From Streptosporangium sp. NBC_01756 (GTDB lineage: Bacteria; Actinomycetota; Actinomycetes; Streptosporangiales; Streptosporangiaceae), in NCBI RefSeq assembly GCF_035917975.1, contig NZ_CP109130.1, positions 5,766,001 to 5,830,000 of the forward strand: a stretch of DNA of 64,000 nucleotides, in the 5' to 3' direction. Within the stretch, counting starts at the first letter, position 1, and each line of letters starts with the position of its first letter. The notes below the pieces were generated by a model. It was given only the letters and a program-made list of their open reading frames with translations, was not told the DNA's origin and did no database searches. Below, one piece after another: positions 1 to 9,210 of the stretch. A program made the position numbers and the translations under genes.

Positions 1-1503
1 TGATGACACCTCAGCGGTGAAGCGCGGGATGTCGCCTTTCAGGAGCTGGTCGCGCTCGGCCGCAGCGACCGAGGCGAGTCCGGGAGTGCTCGCGAGGGCG
101 GCCCAGAGCAGGTCCGCCGCCCGGCCGTCGCGTAGGCGGCGCGGGTGGTGCAGCTCGCCCAGCAGTTGGCCATAAACCCGGGTGGGCCGGACCAGGTAGC
201 GGACCTCGGTATGGCTGAAGCGGTGGATCAGCTTGCGGAAGGCGGGCTTGTTCGCGGCGACGGTGTCGTAGGCGTCCAGGAAACCACGGATGATGTCGGA
301 GACGTGTTCGGCCGGCTGGACCTGCCCGTGTTCCAGGAAGGGCAGGTTTCCGGCCTGTTCCAGCGCCGAGGGCAACAGCTCTACCCGCATGGTGTCAGTG
401 AACGGCTCGACCAGGACGGGCCGCCGCAGTGTCCCCGCAGCGCCCAGGCCGCCGCCGATCGCGCTGGTCTCCATGGTGAGCTGGCGTCCCGGCACCATCG
501 CGGTCGCCAGGACGCTCCGGGAGAGCAGCTCGAAGGCTCGGTCCGCTGCGGCGTCCGGGCTGACGCCGGACGCGGGCGCGGGTTGCAGGATCGTCTCGAG
601 GTCGACAGGGATGGGGAACTCGCCGTCGGCTCGCAGGTTCTCCATGTGGATGTCGGAGGCCGCCAGGCATGTCAGCAGCGCGATGCAGGAGCCGATCCGG
701 CGGTAAAACCGGCTGATCCCCTCCGGGCTCGAGGCTGGCCGGTGGACGACGAACTCGCACCAGCCGTACGCGGCCCGGTTGACCACCCGCATCGATTTCA
801 GGCCGATCGTGTCGTTGAGCCCGTTGAGCCCGTTGAGCCCGTTGAGCCCGTTGAGCAGAGTGACGGCTTGGCCGTACATCTCCTCGGTGTCGAGCGGCCG
901 CGGCTTATAGATGACCCGGTCTCCGCCGGAGAAGGTGACCTCGATGACTGATCGGCCACCGTTGTGCGGATCGCCCAGACCTGCGCGCAGCGAGTTGACC
1001 GCCATGTCGCGGTCTGCGATGAACCCACGCCGCTGCAGCAGCGGGAGGTCGGCCCGCAACCGAGAGAGCAGCTCCATGGACGTGGTCAGCCAGTTACCCG
1101 CGCAGCGCGTCAGCATTTGGTCGAGCACGGGATACTTGCTGAAGAGCGAGGCCAGGTACGCAGGGTCGCCCAGCAGGCGGTCGCTGTAGTCCCGGTACCT
1201 CTCCTCGGGCGTGTCCCCGACGAGCAGGTCACCCGCCCGTGCCTCGCCGAGCTCTAGGATCAGCGTCCGGTGGCTGATCGCGACCAGGTCGCTGACCAGG
1301 TTCTCCATCAGGGAGTCCCATGCCTCATCTGTGAGCAGGCCGCGACCGGCCTCCGCCGCCGACCGCAGCAGCGTCTCGTGGTGGTCGGTGAAGCGTGCCA
1401 TCAGCCCGGCGAAGGGCACCCTGTCGTAGCAGCTCCCATAAAGCCGTGCCGAGATCCGACGCGCTGATCCAGGCAAGGTGCGCTCGCGCGCCAATTCGAT
1501 CAC
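1..1503 (-). CDS. lanM: Class II lanthipeptide synthetase (LanM), N-terminal dehydratase half, cut by window edge
   Basis: LanM enzymes phosphorylate Ser/Thr of a precursor peptide, eliminate phosphate to give dehydro residues, and add Cys thiols through a C-terminal zinc cyclase. The visible 501 residues are the DUF4135 dehydratase. It contains LGDPHNGGRSV, then IYKPR (Lys200), YRRIG, SDIHMEN (Asp284, His286, Asn289) and PVDLET (Asp301), matching the kinase-like catalytic residues of CylM-type enzymes, followed by ETSAIGG and an LLGELHHPRRLRDG stretch. The cyclase domain would lie beyond base 1. I chose GTG 1503 because AGGG lies just upstream; GTG 1515 is possible. The ABC exporter gene stops only 17 bases upstream, so the gene looks like the last visible cistron of the lasso-peptide operon. 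The assignment is secure; its substrate is inferred. Confidence 0.93.
   Translation of the reverse strand, partial: MIELARERTLPGSARRISARLYGSCYDRVPFAGLMARFTDHHETLLRSAAEAGRGLLTDEAWDSLMENLVSDLVAISHRTLILELGEARAGDLLVGDTPEERYRDYSDRLLGDPAYLASLFSKYPVLDQMLTRCAGNWLTTSMELLSRLRADLPLLQRRGFIADRDMAVNSLRAGLGDPHNGGRSVIEVTFSGGDRVIYKPRPLDTEEMYGQAVTLLNGLNGLNGLNGLNDTIGLKSMRVVNRAAYGWCEFVVHRPASSPEGISRFYRRIGSCIALLTCLAASDIHMENLRADGEFPIPVDLETILQPAPASGVSPDAAADRAFELLSRSVLATAMVPGRQLTMETSAIGGGLGAAGTLRRPVLVEPFTDTMRVELLPSALEQAGNLPFLEHGQVQPAEHVSDIIRGFLDAYDTVAANKPAFRKLIHRFSHTEVRYLVRPTRVYGQLLGELHHPRRLRDGRAADLLWAALASTPGLASVAAAERDQLLKGDIPRFTAEVSS
814..855 (-). repeat. 9-bp tandem repeat inside lanM coding Asn-Gly-Leu repeats
   Basis: On the plus strand GTTGAGCCC occurs four times in perfect tandem (814-849), followed by a partial fifth copy. 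Read on the coding strand it encodes Leu-Asn-Gly repeats around residues 217-230. Relatives normally have a single short LLN-Leu segment here, so the repeat looks like an in-frame expansion in a loop of the dehydratase. Confidence 0.9.
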
Positions 1504-1520
1504 GGTATCCCTCACTCAGG

Positions 1521-3251
1521 TCAGCCGGGTACGAGCTGGCTGCCCACCAGTTCCCGATAGAACCCGTCGGTTTCGAGCAAGTCCTCATGGGTGCCGCCGG
1601 CGCGTATCCGCCCACCCCCCAGGACCACGATGTGCTGGGCAGCGACCACCGTGGACAGCCGGTGAGCGATCATGATCACTGTGGTGGTCCGCGTCACCGC
1701 GGCCAGCGTCTCTCGCAGCGCGAGCTCATTGGCCGCGTCGAGCTGCGAGGTCGCCTCGTCCATCAACAGGATTCGCGGACGGCGCAGCAGGGCCCGTGCG
1801 ATGGCGATGCGCTGCCGCTGGCCGCCGGAGAGCGTTGTCCCCCGGTGGCCGATCCGCGTGTCCAGGCCATCGGGCAGGTTCGCCACGAACTCGGTAAGCC
1901 GCGCCCTGGACAGGACGTCCGCCAGTTCCTGTGCCGAGGCCGACGGCGCGGCATAGCACAGGTTCTCTCTGAGAGTGCCGGACAGGATAGGGGCGTCCTG
2001 CTCGACATACCCAATCTGGCGGCGCAGCTCGGCCAACGGCCACTGGCGCACGTCGTCCCCGTCGATTGTGATGGCTCCCGACGACGGCTCGTAGAAACGT
2101 TCCAGCAGGGAGAAGAGGGTGGTCTTCCCGGCGCCAGACTCGCCGACGATCGCGGTGATCTTGCCTGCCGCAGCTGTGAAAGAGACCCCGCGCAGCACCG
2201 GTTTCCCGCCGTAGCCGAAGCGGACCTGGCGGAAGGCGGCCATGGCCGGCGGGCGGGCCGACGCCGCGACGTCCACCGCAGGCGGCTCGCCGGATTCGAC
2301 CGGCAGGTCGTCGACCTCGCGCATGCGCTGTACGGCGGCCAGGCCCACCTGCATCTCCGTGGTGCTCCGCACCAGCGTCGCGATGGGCTGCCCCATGCTG
2401 AACAGGTAGAGCAGGAACGCGACGAGCGAGGAGACGGCGAGATCACCGGAGGCCACCCGGGTGGCACCGACTCCGAGCACGACCAGGAAGGCTATCTGAA
2501 TGGCGAGCCCGGAGGAGACCCGCGCGAGCGCGGCCCACTTCGCGGCTCCGGTGGAGTGCTTCCACGCCCTTCGCGTAGCCGCCTCCAGCCGCGCCGTCTC
2601 CGCCTTCTCCATGCCGCTGGCCTTCACCGTGCGGAAGGCGCCCAGCGAGCGTTCCAGCGCCTCGGTGATCTCGCTGACCGACCGTTGCACGCCTGCCTGG
2701 GCACGGGAGATCCGGGGCATCGCGAGGCTCGTCACCGCCAGGATGACGGCGAGGATTCCCACGGTGATGCTCAGCAGCGAGAGGTCGAGGAAAGCCATCA
2801 GTGCGATCCCGCCGACGAGCATGAGGGCGCCGCCGAGCGGTTCCACGATGGCCTGTGAGGCGGCGCTGCTCAGGAGCGTCGTGTCGGAGGTCACCCGGGA
2901 GATAAGGTCGCCCGGGCGGTCCAGTGCGTCGACCCGCAGCCGCATGATCCGTGCGATGAGTCGGCTGCGGGCCAGCCGTACGACCCCCGCCGCCACCCGC
3001 TCCAGCAAGTACGTGCCGCACCCGGCAGAGAGAGCGCTGAGCAGGACGAGGCCGGCCAGTGCCAGCACCGGCCCCGCCGAGACCTGCCCCGCGCCGATGG
3101 AGTCGATGACCTGCTTGGCGACCAGCGGCTGGGCTAGCCCCGCCGCAGCACCCACGAGGTTCAGGCCGCCGCCGGCCGCCAACAGTCCCCATTGCGGGCG
3201 GCTGTGGTCGGCCAGGAGGCGCCAGACCGAGGAGCGTGATATCGCGCGCAT
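1521..3251 (-). CDS. ABC exporter with fused membrane and ATPase domains (lasso-peptide exporter type)
   Basis: This 576-residue half-transporter has an N-terminal six-helix ABC membrane domain (about residues 20-310) and a C-terminal ATPase with Walker A GESGAGKTT, signature LSGGQRQR and Walker B ILLMDEAT. No C39 peptidase domain precedes the membrane domain, which fits a lasso operon where the leader is removed by the B2 protease rather than a LanT-type exporter. The ATG overlaps the stop of the upstream FtsX-like gene (TGATG), implying translational coupling. It most likely exports the mature peptide and gives self-protection. That role is inferred from lasso clusters, which often carry one such exporter. 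Confidence 0.88.
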   Translation of the reverse strand: MRAISRSSVWRLLADHSRPQWGLLAAGGGLNLVGAAAGLAQPLVAKQVIDSIGAGQVSAGPVLALAGLVLLSALSAGCGTYLLERVAAGVVRLARSRLIARIMRLRVDALDRPGDLISRVTSDTTLLSSAASQAIVEPLGGALMLVGGIALMAFLDLSLLSITVGILAVILAVTSLAMPRISRAQAGVQRSVSEITEALERSLGAFRTVKASGMEKAETARLEAATRRAWKHSTGAAKWAALARVSSGLAIQIAFLVVLGVGATRVASGDLAVSSLVAFLLYLFSMGQPIATLVRSTTEMQVGLAAVQRMREVDDLPVESGEPPAVDVAASARPPAMAAFRQVRFGYGGKPVLRGVSFTAAAGKITAIVGESGAGKTTLFSLLERFYEPSSGAITIDGDDVRQWPLAELRRQIGYVEQDAPILSGTLRENLCYAAPSASAQELADVLSRARLTEFVANLPDGLDTRIGHRGTTLSGGQRQRIAIARALLRRPRILLMDEATSQLDAANELALRETLAAVTRTTTVIMIAHRLSTVVAAQHIVVLGGGRIRAGGTHEDLLETDGFYRELVGSQLVPG

Positions 3252-5836
3252 CAGATCACCTCGTAGCGGTTGAGGCTGCGCATAGCTGCATGGGAGGTCA
3301 TCAGGCACCCGGCGACCGCGGTGACCAGCCCGGTCAGTCCGAAGGCGGCGAGGGTGCCCACCGGCAGTGCCCGTACGGTCGCCTCGACGTTTCCGCCGGC
3401 CATGAGGAAGGCCATCCACATGGTCGCCGCTACACCGAGCACCCAGGCTGGGACGACCGTCAAGACCATCTCCCAGACGACCATCACGATGATCTGCCGC
3501 GGTGCCGCGTTGATCTGCCGGAAGGAGTGGAACTCCCCGGAACGGTCGGCGGCGCCCAGCACCAGCGCGATGACTGCGGCCAGGAGCAGGAATCCGCCGA
3601 CCAAGACCACGGCGAGGGTGCCGATGTTGGGCGTGGCGGCCGAGCGCTCCGCCACGAACCGCTCGCGGAACTCGGCGGGCGTCTCGACCCTGACCAGGCC
3701 GCTCTGGCCGGCGAGAGCCTGGAGCTGACGGGAGACCTTCGGATCGGCCGACCTGCCACGCACCAGGATGCGGTCGTAGGTGGCCGCGGCGACGTGACCG
3801 GCGAGGGCCGCGCCGGACAGAACCAGGCCCTCCTGGCCGCCCTTGTCCCGGGCGAAGATGGCCGAGACCGGCAGATCGACCGGTGCCGACGCGCCAGAGA
3901 TGCGTACCTGGACCTGGTCGCCGAGGGCGATTCCGCGCTGGCGGGCGTAGGAGGCGCCCAATGCCACGCCGTGGTCGGTGATCTTTCCCTGCTGCACCTG
4001 GAGATCGAGCAGGTCGCCCCCCGCGTCGGTGAACACGGTCGCGTAGGTGGCGGCGGTCTGCTGGAGCGCCACGTCCTGGCCGGGGCGCGAAGGGGTCGCC
4101 TGTGCCCAGGCGTCCCACAGGCCGGCGGCGGTGGTGACACCGGGGATGGCCGCAGCCGAGCGTCGTACGTCCTCGCTGAGGCCGACGTACGCCTCGCGGA
4201 CCAGCGGCGTCCTGATGACGTAGTCGGCGTTGACCCGCTCCGCCGTCTCCTCGGTGGTGCTGAGGGTGTAGAGCGGCAGGCTGCTCAGCGCCCAGCCGGC
4301 GATGGCCACGCCCACGGCGAGCGGCGCCACGACGCCGGCGTAACGGCGGTGCTTGAAGCGTACGTTGGCGGCGGCCAGATAGCCGCTGACCGGGGCGAGC
4401 GCGGCCACAGGCGCGCGGCCGAGCCGGGTCAGCCCGTAGACGATCCACGAACCGATGAGTCCGATCCCGACGATGACCAGGACGCTCGCCAGCACGCCGT
4501 AAACCCCGCGGAGGGCGGGGGGCATCAGACCGGCCATGCCAATGACTTGGACGGCGCCCGCACAGGCCAGTGCCAGCACACCCACCACGATCTTGACCGT
4601 GCTGCGCCGGGTGTGTTCGGCCACCGCCGAAGAGTCCGAAAGCGCCTCGGCAGGCCGGATCTTTAAGGCGGCGCGGGCCGTCAGCCAGGCAGCCGCCTGG
4701 CCGGCCACGAGCGTGACCACGAGGGCCAGGACCAGCGGTTGTACGCTGTAGACGACGCGGAAGGCCGGGTTGAAGATCTCCCTGGCGCGCAGGGCGACGA
4801 CGAGCAGCTCGGCCAGCCCCAGCCCCGCGAGGCTGCCGGCGAGGCCGCCCATCAGCGACAGCAGCAGCGCCTCCGCGCAGCAGAGCGCCCTGATCTGGCC
4901 AGGGGTGCCGCCGATGGCTCTGAGCAGGGCGAACTGCCGCGACCGCCGGTGGACCGAGGTGATCAACGCGCCGCTGATCACGGTGATGGCCATGAGGGCG
5001 ACGATCGCGGTCAGCATGCCCATGATCTGGCCGGTCGCGCGGTCGTTGGGCAGGCTACCCTCCAGCACTCCACGGTCGCCGCCAGCGAGAACCTGTAGGG
5101 TCGGCAGTTCGGCCGGGCCTGGAGCATCGCCCTGGATCGTAGCGCCCAGCATGGGACGGAGTTCGGCGGCGACGGCCGCGGGGGCGAATCCGGCCTTGAC
5201 GAAGACGCCGAGTCCATCCACCCGCCCGGCACCGCGCCCGGCCAGTTCGGCGGCGTGCCCGTCGGTGAAGAAGAGCGCGCGCTGGTAGGCCAGGGGAGCG
5301 GCGGAGTCGCCCGGCTCGGCGATCCCGACTAGCCGATATGTCCGGCTCGCGCCAGCCACCATGATCCGGATCGGCTCACCGGGCGAGACCTCGGCCGCCG
5401 TCGCCAGTTCCCGGTCCAGTATGACTTCGTCGTCGCTGGCGGGTGCCTGCCCCGCGCTCAGCACGAACGGGGTCAGCTTCGCGCTCGCCCAGCCATGGCC
5501 GAACTGTGCGATCTTCGTGAGCGGAAACACTGGCTGCCCGTTCGCGTTCAGTACGACCGCGGTGAACGTGAACTCCTGCACGACTTCCTGAACGGCCGCA
5601 AGGCCCCGGACGCGATCGACCGCGTCCGGGGTGAACAGCCCCTCGGTGCCGCCGGCGACGACCGGGACGGCTTGATACCGTTCGACCGGCGCCACCGCGT
5701 TGACCGCCGAGTGCTGGATGAGGGAGAAGGCGCTGATCAGGCTTGCCCCGATGATGATCATCAGGAAGGCGCCGAGCAGCGCGCCCGGCTGGCGGCGCAG
5801 TGTCTTCCATGCGATGACGAAGACGCCCGCCGACAT
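3251..5836 (-). CDS. FtsX/MacB-type ABC permease
   Basis: The 861-residue protein begins with a membrane segment at about residues 18-40 followed by a large extracytoplasmic region, then blocks of helices, a second extracytoplasmic region and a C-terminal helix group. This is the double FtsX layout of actinobacterial MacB-like permeases. It overlaps the preceding ATPase gene at base 5836 (ATG/TGA overlap) and is itself overlapped by the exporter gene, so the ATPase and permease form one complex. In peptide-antibiotic clusters such pairs usually pump out or repel the product (immunity). Export of another molecule cannot be excluded. Confidence 0.88.
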   Translation of the reverse strand: MSAGVFVIAWKTLRRQPGALLGAFLMIIIGASLISAFSLIQHSAVNAVAPVERYQAVPVVAGGTEGLFTPDAVDRVRGLAAVQEVVQEFTFTAVVLNANGQPVFPLTKIAQFGHGWASAKLTPFVLSAGQAPASDDEVILDRELATAAEVSPGEPIRIMVAGASRTYRLVGIAEPGDSAAPLAYQRALFFTDGHAAELAGRGAGRVDGLGVFVKAGFAPAAVAAELRPMLGATIQGDAPGPAELPTLQVLAGGDRGVLEGSLPNDRATGQIMGMLTAIVALMAITVISGALITSVHRRSRQFALLRAIGGTPGQIRALCCAEALLLSLMGGLAGSLAGLGLAELLVVALRAREIFNPAFRVVYSVQPLVLALVVTLVAGQAAAWLTARAALKIRPAEALSDSSAVAEHTRRSTVKIVVGVLALACAGAVQVIGMAGLMPPALRGVYGVLASVLVIVGIGLIGSWIVYGLTRLGRAPVAALAPVSGYLAAANVRFKHRRYAGVVAPLAVGVAIAGWALSSLPLYTLSTTEETAERVNADYVIRTPLVREAYVGLSEDVRRSAAAIPGVTTAAGLWDAWAQATPSRPGQDVALQQTAATYATVFTDAGGDLLDLQVQQGKITDHGVALGASYARQRGIALGDQVQVRISGASAPVDLPVSAIFARDKGGQEGLVLSGAALAGHVAAATYDRILVRGRSADPKVSRQLQALAGQSGLVRVETPAEFRERFVAERSAATPNIGTLAVVLVGGFLLLAAVIALVLGAADRSGEFHSFRQINAAPRQIIVMVVWEMVLTVVPAWVLGVAATMWMAFLMAGGNVEATVRALPVGTLAAFGLTGLVTAVAGCLMTSHAAMRSLNRYEVI

Positions 5837-6600
5837 CAGTCCTCACCTGCCAAGCGGGTCACGGTGGCAGCCACCCGCTCGGGGTCGGGCGCGTCCATCA
5901 TGTCGGTGATCCGGCCGTCCACCAGGAAGAGCACGTGGTCGGCTATGGCCGCAGCGACCGGATCGTGGGTCACCATGATCACGGTCTGCCCCAAGTCGTT
6001 GACGGCCTCGCGCAGCACCGACAGCACCGCTCGGCTGGCGGTCTTGTCCAGCGCGCCGGTCGGTTCGTCGGCGCAGAGCACCTGGGGCCTGGTGATCAGC
6101 GCCCGGCAGATGGCCACCCGCTGCTGTTGCCCTCCGGACAGTTCGTGAGGGCGGTGGCCCAGGCGGTTGGCGATGCCCGCTCGCTTGGCGAGCTCATTCG
6201 TCCACGCCTGGTCGACGCCGCGGCGCGCCAGCCGGAGCGGCAGGGTGATGTTCTCGGCGGCGGTGAGCGCCGGGATGAGGTTGAACGCCTGGAAGACGAA
6301 GCCGATCAGGTCCCGTCGGAGGATCGCGAGCTTCTTTTCTGTCATGCCGTTGAGCCGGTTGGAGCCGAGGAAAACCGAACCGGAGGTCGGTTCGAGCAAC
6401 CCCGCCGCGCACTGCAGAAAGGTCGTCTTGCCGGATCCGGACGGTCCCATGACCGCGGTGAAGGTGCCGGGAGTGAAATCCCAAGTTATGTCCTTGAGCG
6501 CGGTGACGGCGGTCTCCCTCGCGCCGTAGACGTGGGAGACCTGCGCCAGGCGTACCGCAGGGGGCGGTTGCTGTCTCGAAGAGCTTTGCAGGGCGTTCAT
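5836..6600 (-). CDS. ABC transporter ATP-binding protein, MacB/LolD type
   Basis: This 254-residue ATPase pairs with the downstream FtsX-type permease. It shows Walker A MGPSGSGKTT, Q-loop FQAFNLIPALTAAENI, signature LSGGQQQR, Walker B VLCADEPTGALD and the switch His in VTHD, so it should be active. I set the start at ATG 6600, which overlaps the stop of the B2 gene (ATGA). A longer reading frame extends further upstream but runs through the B2 coding region. The gene sits mid-operon, between lasso maturation and export genes. Confidence 0.9.
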   Translation of the reverse strand: MNALQSSSRQQPPPAVRLAQVSHVYGARETAVTALKDITWDFTPGTFTAVMGPSGSGKTTFLQCAAGLLEPTSGSVFLGSNRLNGMTEKKLAILRRDLIGFVFQAFNLIPALTAAENITLPLRLARRGVDQAWTNELAKRAGIANRLGHRPHELSGGQQQRVAICRALITRPQVLCADEPTGALDKTASRAVLSVLREAVNDLGQTVIMVTHDPVAAAIADHVLFLVDGRITDMMDAPDPERVAATVTRLAGED

Positions 6601-7019
6601 GAGCTGACCGACACTTTCATGGTGATGAAGAAGTGGGTGATCTCGTCGGGGTTCTCCCCGATCGCTCGGCCATCCGCCTCCACCCAAGCGTGGGCTTCGA
6701 AGGGATGGGTGCTCACCCCGGTGCACCAGTCCGGCCAGCCCCCGCTGAGTCGGCATATCAGGGCGATCGCGATGGATCGTTCGAGGCATCGCGGGCCGCC
6801 GTGCCGAACGCTCAGACCCAGGATCGCGTTCCGCGCGTCCTCGGCCTCCGCAGCCGTCACCGGCTGAGCGCCCCTGCTCAGGAACTCCAGCGCGCCGCGC
6901 AACCGGTGGGGGGAGAGGCGGGCCAGCGGCCAAGCTAGGGCGATGGCCAGCAGTGCGGCGGGGCGCCGCCGCCAGGCGGGAGCGGTGGCTCGCTCAAGGG
7001 GCACCATCTTCGGGCTCAT
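6597..7019 (-). CDS. Lasso-peptide B2 leader protease (transglutaminase-like)
   Basis: B2 proteins are cysteine proteases that remove the leader from lasso precursors delivered by the RRE protein. The 140-residue product has the family features: a hydrophobic helix near residues 20-35, GPRCLERS with the likely nucleophile Cys78, and FEAHAWVEADG with His110 and a following acidic residue completing the triad. Its start (7019) overlaps the stop of the RRE gene by four bases and its stop overlaps the ATPase start. Length is typical for stand-alone actinobacterial B2. Confidence 0.92.
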   Translation of the reverse strand: MSPKMVPLERATAPAWRRRPAALLAIALAWPLARLSPHRLRGALEFLSRGAQPVTAAEAEDARNAILGLSVRHGGPRCLERSIAIALICRLSGGWPDWCTGVSTHPFEAHAWVEADGRAIGENPDEITHFFITMKVSVSS

Positions 7020-7273
7020 GGGCTCACCAGTTTCGCCTCGGCGAGCTTGGTCAGCATGTGATGGACGTCGGCCATGATCTGCGCGGCCGCGTCCGGGTAG
7101 CGGACGCACAGTTCGGCCACCGCCGATTCGATGTCCTCATTCCGCTGGATGCGCTCGAGCACGACCGCCGCAGTGTCGTTGGTCTGCCAGTAGCGGCCAC
7201 GGCGATTGTCCAGCAGTACAGCCCCGGTGTCGGTTTTCGTGAACGTCACGTGCGCGTACAGGCGCCAAGCCAT
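7016..7273 (-). CDS. Lasso-peptide B1 protein (RRE / PqqD-like leader-binding protein)
   Basis: The 85-residue protein is a stand-alone RiPP recognition element. It begins MAWRLYAHVTFTKTD, has the beta-strand stretch GAVLLDNRRGRYWQTN and the helical half with DTAAVVLERI and the acidic ERIQRNEDIE, as in PqqD-like lasso B1 proteins. B1 binds the conserved Tyr-x2-Pro leader motif and hands the precursor to B2 and the cyclase. ATG 7273 overlaps the cyclase stop (TGATG). A longer upstream frame overlaps the cyclase gene and is unlikely. Confidence 0.92.
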   Translation of the reverse strand: MAWRLYAHVTFTKTDTGAVLLDNRRGRYWQTNDTAAVVLERIQRNEDIESAVAELCVRYPDAAAQIMADVHHMLTKLAEAKLVSP

Positions 7274-9072
7274 CACACTACTCCTTCGCGTGCTGACGTT
7301 GATCGAAGCCAGAGCTCGACGCCCAGCGTGGCGTCGAACGGCATGAACGGCCGTGCGTCCGCATGCTCTCCGAAAAGGAGCGGACGGATCGCCTCCGGAT
7401 CGATGAGCCCGAGGCGAGCCAGGTGAGAGTCCTCGAACAGGCCCCACAGCTCCTGCCGATGCTGGCGTAACCCTTCGTAGAAGTCGGTGCTTCCGTCGGC
7501 TTTGGTCTGGCGGTCGAGGACGTGCGGAACGATGCCCCGCATCGCGGCGGCGAGCACTGGTTTCATATGAGAGGTCGAGATCCGATCCTCGAAGCGAATC
7601 GAAAGCGCGGACTCAAGCACGCGGTCGTCGGTGTAGGGGGCTTCCAGCAGCACGCCGAACTGCTCCGCGATCCGAGAGAGGCCCCGGACGATCCAGCCGT
7701 TGGCCTGGATGCCGCGGATCATCTCGTGCTGGGCCGGGAGGGCGGCGAACGGCTCAGGGTTGTCGGCTGCCGCCTCCCGGATGAGCTTACGCGCGATACG
7801 CACGGCCTCTTCTGTTGCCCATGGCGGCATGCGGAGGGCCACTTCCCATCCGGTCTCGTATCCCCACACCCGCTGGTCGGTCAGCCGCGCGGCGCTCTGA
7901 GTCAGCCAGCGGGGATAGGGCTTGATGGGCGAGAACTGGCGCACCGTGGTGGCCATGTTCCAGCGATATCGTGACGCGGCGGCCCTGATGTGCCGGATGG
8001 ACCGTCGCGGATTCTGGCGGGAAAGAGAGTGCAGGCATGTGGTGGTGGCGAAAAACAGCTCGTCGCCGCCGGTGCCCTGCATGTGGCGAGTAGCACCTGC
8101 TTCGGCCGCCAGTCGAAGCACGTGCTCGATGCGCGCACGAGGGCGGGCCAGGGGAGCCGGGCCCTCCAGGTCTAGCTGCGCGGCGGACAACGGGGAGTAC
8201 AGAGCAGGGCCCATTCCGCGCTCCACGGTCAGATGCCGGGCGTCGGGAAGCTCGCTCCGGCAGCGGTCGGCCCAGAGCTTGTCGTCGTTCAGACCGCCCG
8301 AGGCTTCGTAGTGGATGGTCACCAGGTCGGCGCTCTTGCCCGCGGCCAGGAAGCTCAGACTGGTGGAGTCCATACCACCGGAGAAGTCCGCGCTGATCAC
8401 CTTGGCTCTGCCACTTCTGGCCGCGACTGCGGCGTCCAGGGCATCCTGGACCAGGATCGCGCCGCTGGCCAGCGAAGTCTCCGGCTCCGGCGGCGACCAC
8501 CAGCTCACCGGTTGTTCGGCGCCGTCGGGGGATATCTCTAGGTAGTGCCCTGGCCTGAGCGCCCGCACCCCCTTCCACAGGCTCGTCTCGTTCAAGGGCC
8601 ACGGGGACCCGAAAGGGTTGAGCAGGTACAGCGCCAGCCGTTCCTCGTCGATGCCTGCCCTGATGAGGCCGGCCAAGGTCTGCGGGCGGTCTGCGGCGAC
8701 CGTGATGCCCATGACCGTCCCATAGAAGATCTGCCGGGCGGTTGAGATGCTGCCCTGCGCCCTTACCCGGCCGTACACGGATCCGATCAAGTGGAACGAA
8801 CCCGGGATCGAACCGGCCAGGGAGTCGAGGTCACGCACGGAGCGAACCTGGCGAATCCGTGCGGCCAGGGCCGTCTCCGTGATATGCGCGGCGCCCAAGA
8901 CAGCGACCCGGGCATGTGCCGATTCGGCCTGCACGATGTCGGAGTCGGGCCAGTTACCTACCAGCCAGGGCCGTCCGGAACGATGGGTCAGGACGTTGTC
9001 GCCGAGCAGGGGGGGCAGGATGGCTCTGATCCGCTCCGCCTCAGGGTGGTCCGGGATCACGACGAATTTCAT
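7273..9072 (-). CDS. Lasso-peptide macrolactam synthetase (asparagine-synthetase-like C protein)
   Basis: The 599-residue enzyme adenylates the side-chain carboxylate of an Asp/Glu in the core and closes the ring onto the freed N-terminal amine. The C-terminal half has the ATP-pyrophosphatase motif SGGMDS (residues 231-236) and GTGGDELFF. The N-terminal half resembles a class II glutaminase domain but lacks the catalytic Cys2, as expected for lasso C proteins. The start has an excellent ribosome site (AAAGGAGG, six bases upstream). It follows the precursor gene with a 138-base spacer containing a hairpin. Confidence 0.93.
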   Translation of the reverse strand: MKFVVIPDHPEAERIRAILPPLLGDNVLTHRSGRPWLVGNWPDSDIVQAESAHARVAVLGAAHITETALAARIRQVRSVRDLDSLAGSIPGSFHLIGSVYGRVRAQGSISTARQIFYGTVMGITVAADRPQTLAGLIRAGIDEERLALYLLNPFGSPWPLNETSLWKGVRALRPGHYLEISPDGAEQPVSWWSPPEPETSLASGAILVQDALDAAVAARSGRAKVISADFSGGMDSTSLSFLAAGKSADLVTIHYEASGGLNDDKLWADRCRSELPDARHLTVERGMGPALYSPLSAAQLDLEGPAPLARPRARIEHVLRLAAEAGATRHMQGTGGDELFFATTTCLHSLSRQNPRRSIRHIRAAASRYRWNMATTVRQFSPIKPYPRWLTQSAARLTDQRVWGYETGWEVALRMPPWATEEAVRIARKLIREAAADNPEPFAALPAQHEMIRGIQANGWIVRGLSRIAEQFGVLLEAPYTDDRVLESALSIRFEDRISTSHMKPVLAAAMRGIVPHVLDRQTKADGSTDFYEGLRQHRQELWGLFEDSHLARLGLIDPEAIRPLLFGEHADARPFMPFDATLGVELWLRSTSAREGVV

Positions 9073-9148
9073 CCTAGCCTCCTTTGCTCAAAGGTTTCAC
9101 GCTTTTCGGTAGGGAAGTGCTTGCGGGGATTCACCTTGTCGGTAACGT

Positions 9149-9167
9149 CCGGCGGAATTCCCGCCGG
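9149..9167 (-). promoter_or_regulatory. Hairpin between precursor and cyclase genes (probable attenuator/processing stem)
   Basis: CCGGCGG and CCGCCGG form a perfect 7-bp stem around an AATTC loop in the spacer after the precursor stop. No T-run follows on the coding strand. A partial terminator or RNA-stabilising stem here would give more precursor than enzyme, as is common in RiPP operons. A second, weaker palindrome (CCCGAATTCGGG) lies closer to the precursor stop. Confidence 0.6.
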
Positions 9168-9210
9168 GCGCCACCGACGATTTGGCGTCAGCCCGAATTC
9201 GGGTTCCGAA

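Noticed and set aside
145..951. Plus-strand frame of 268 codons with Val-Glu-Pro repeats
   Set aside because: It is the antisense shadow of lanM; the repeats mirror the Asn-Gly-Leu tract of the real gene.
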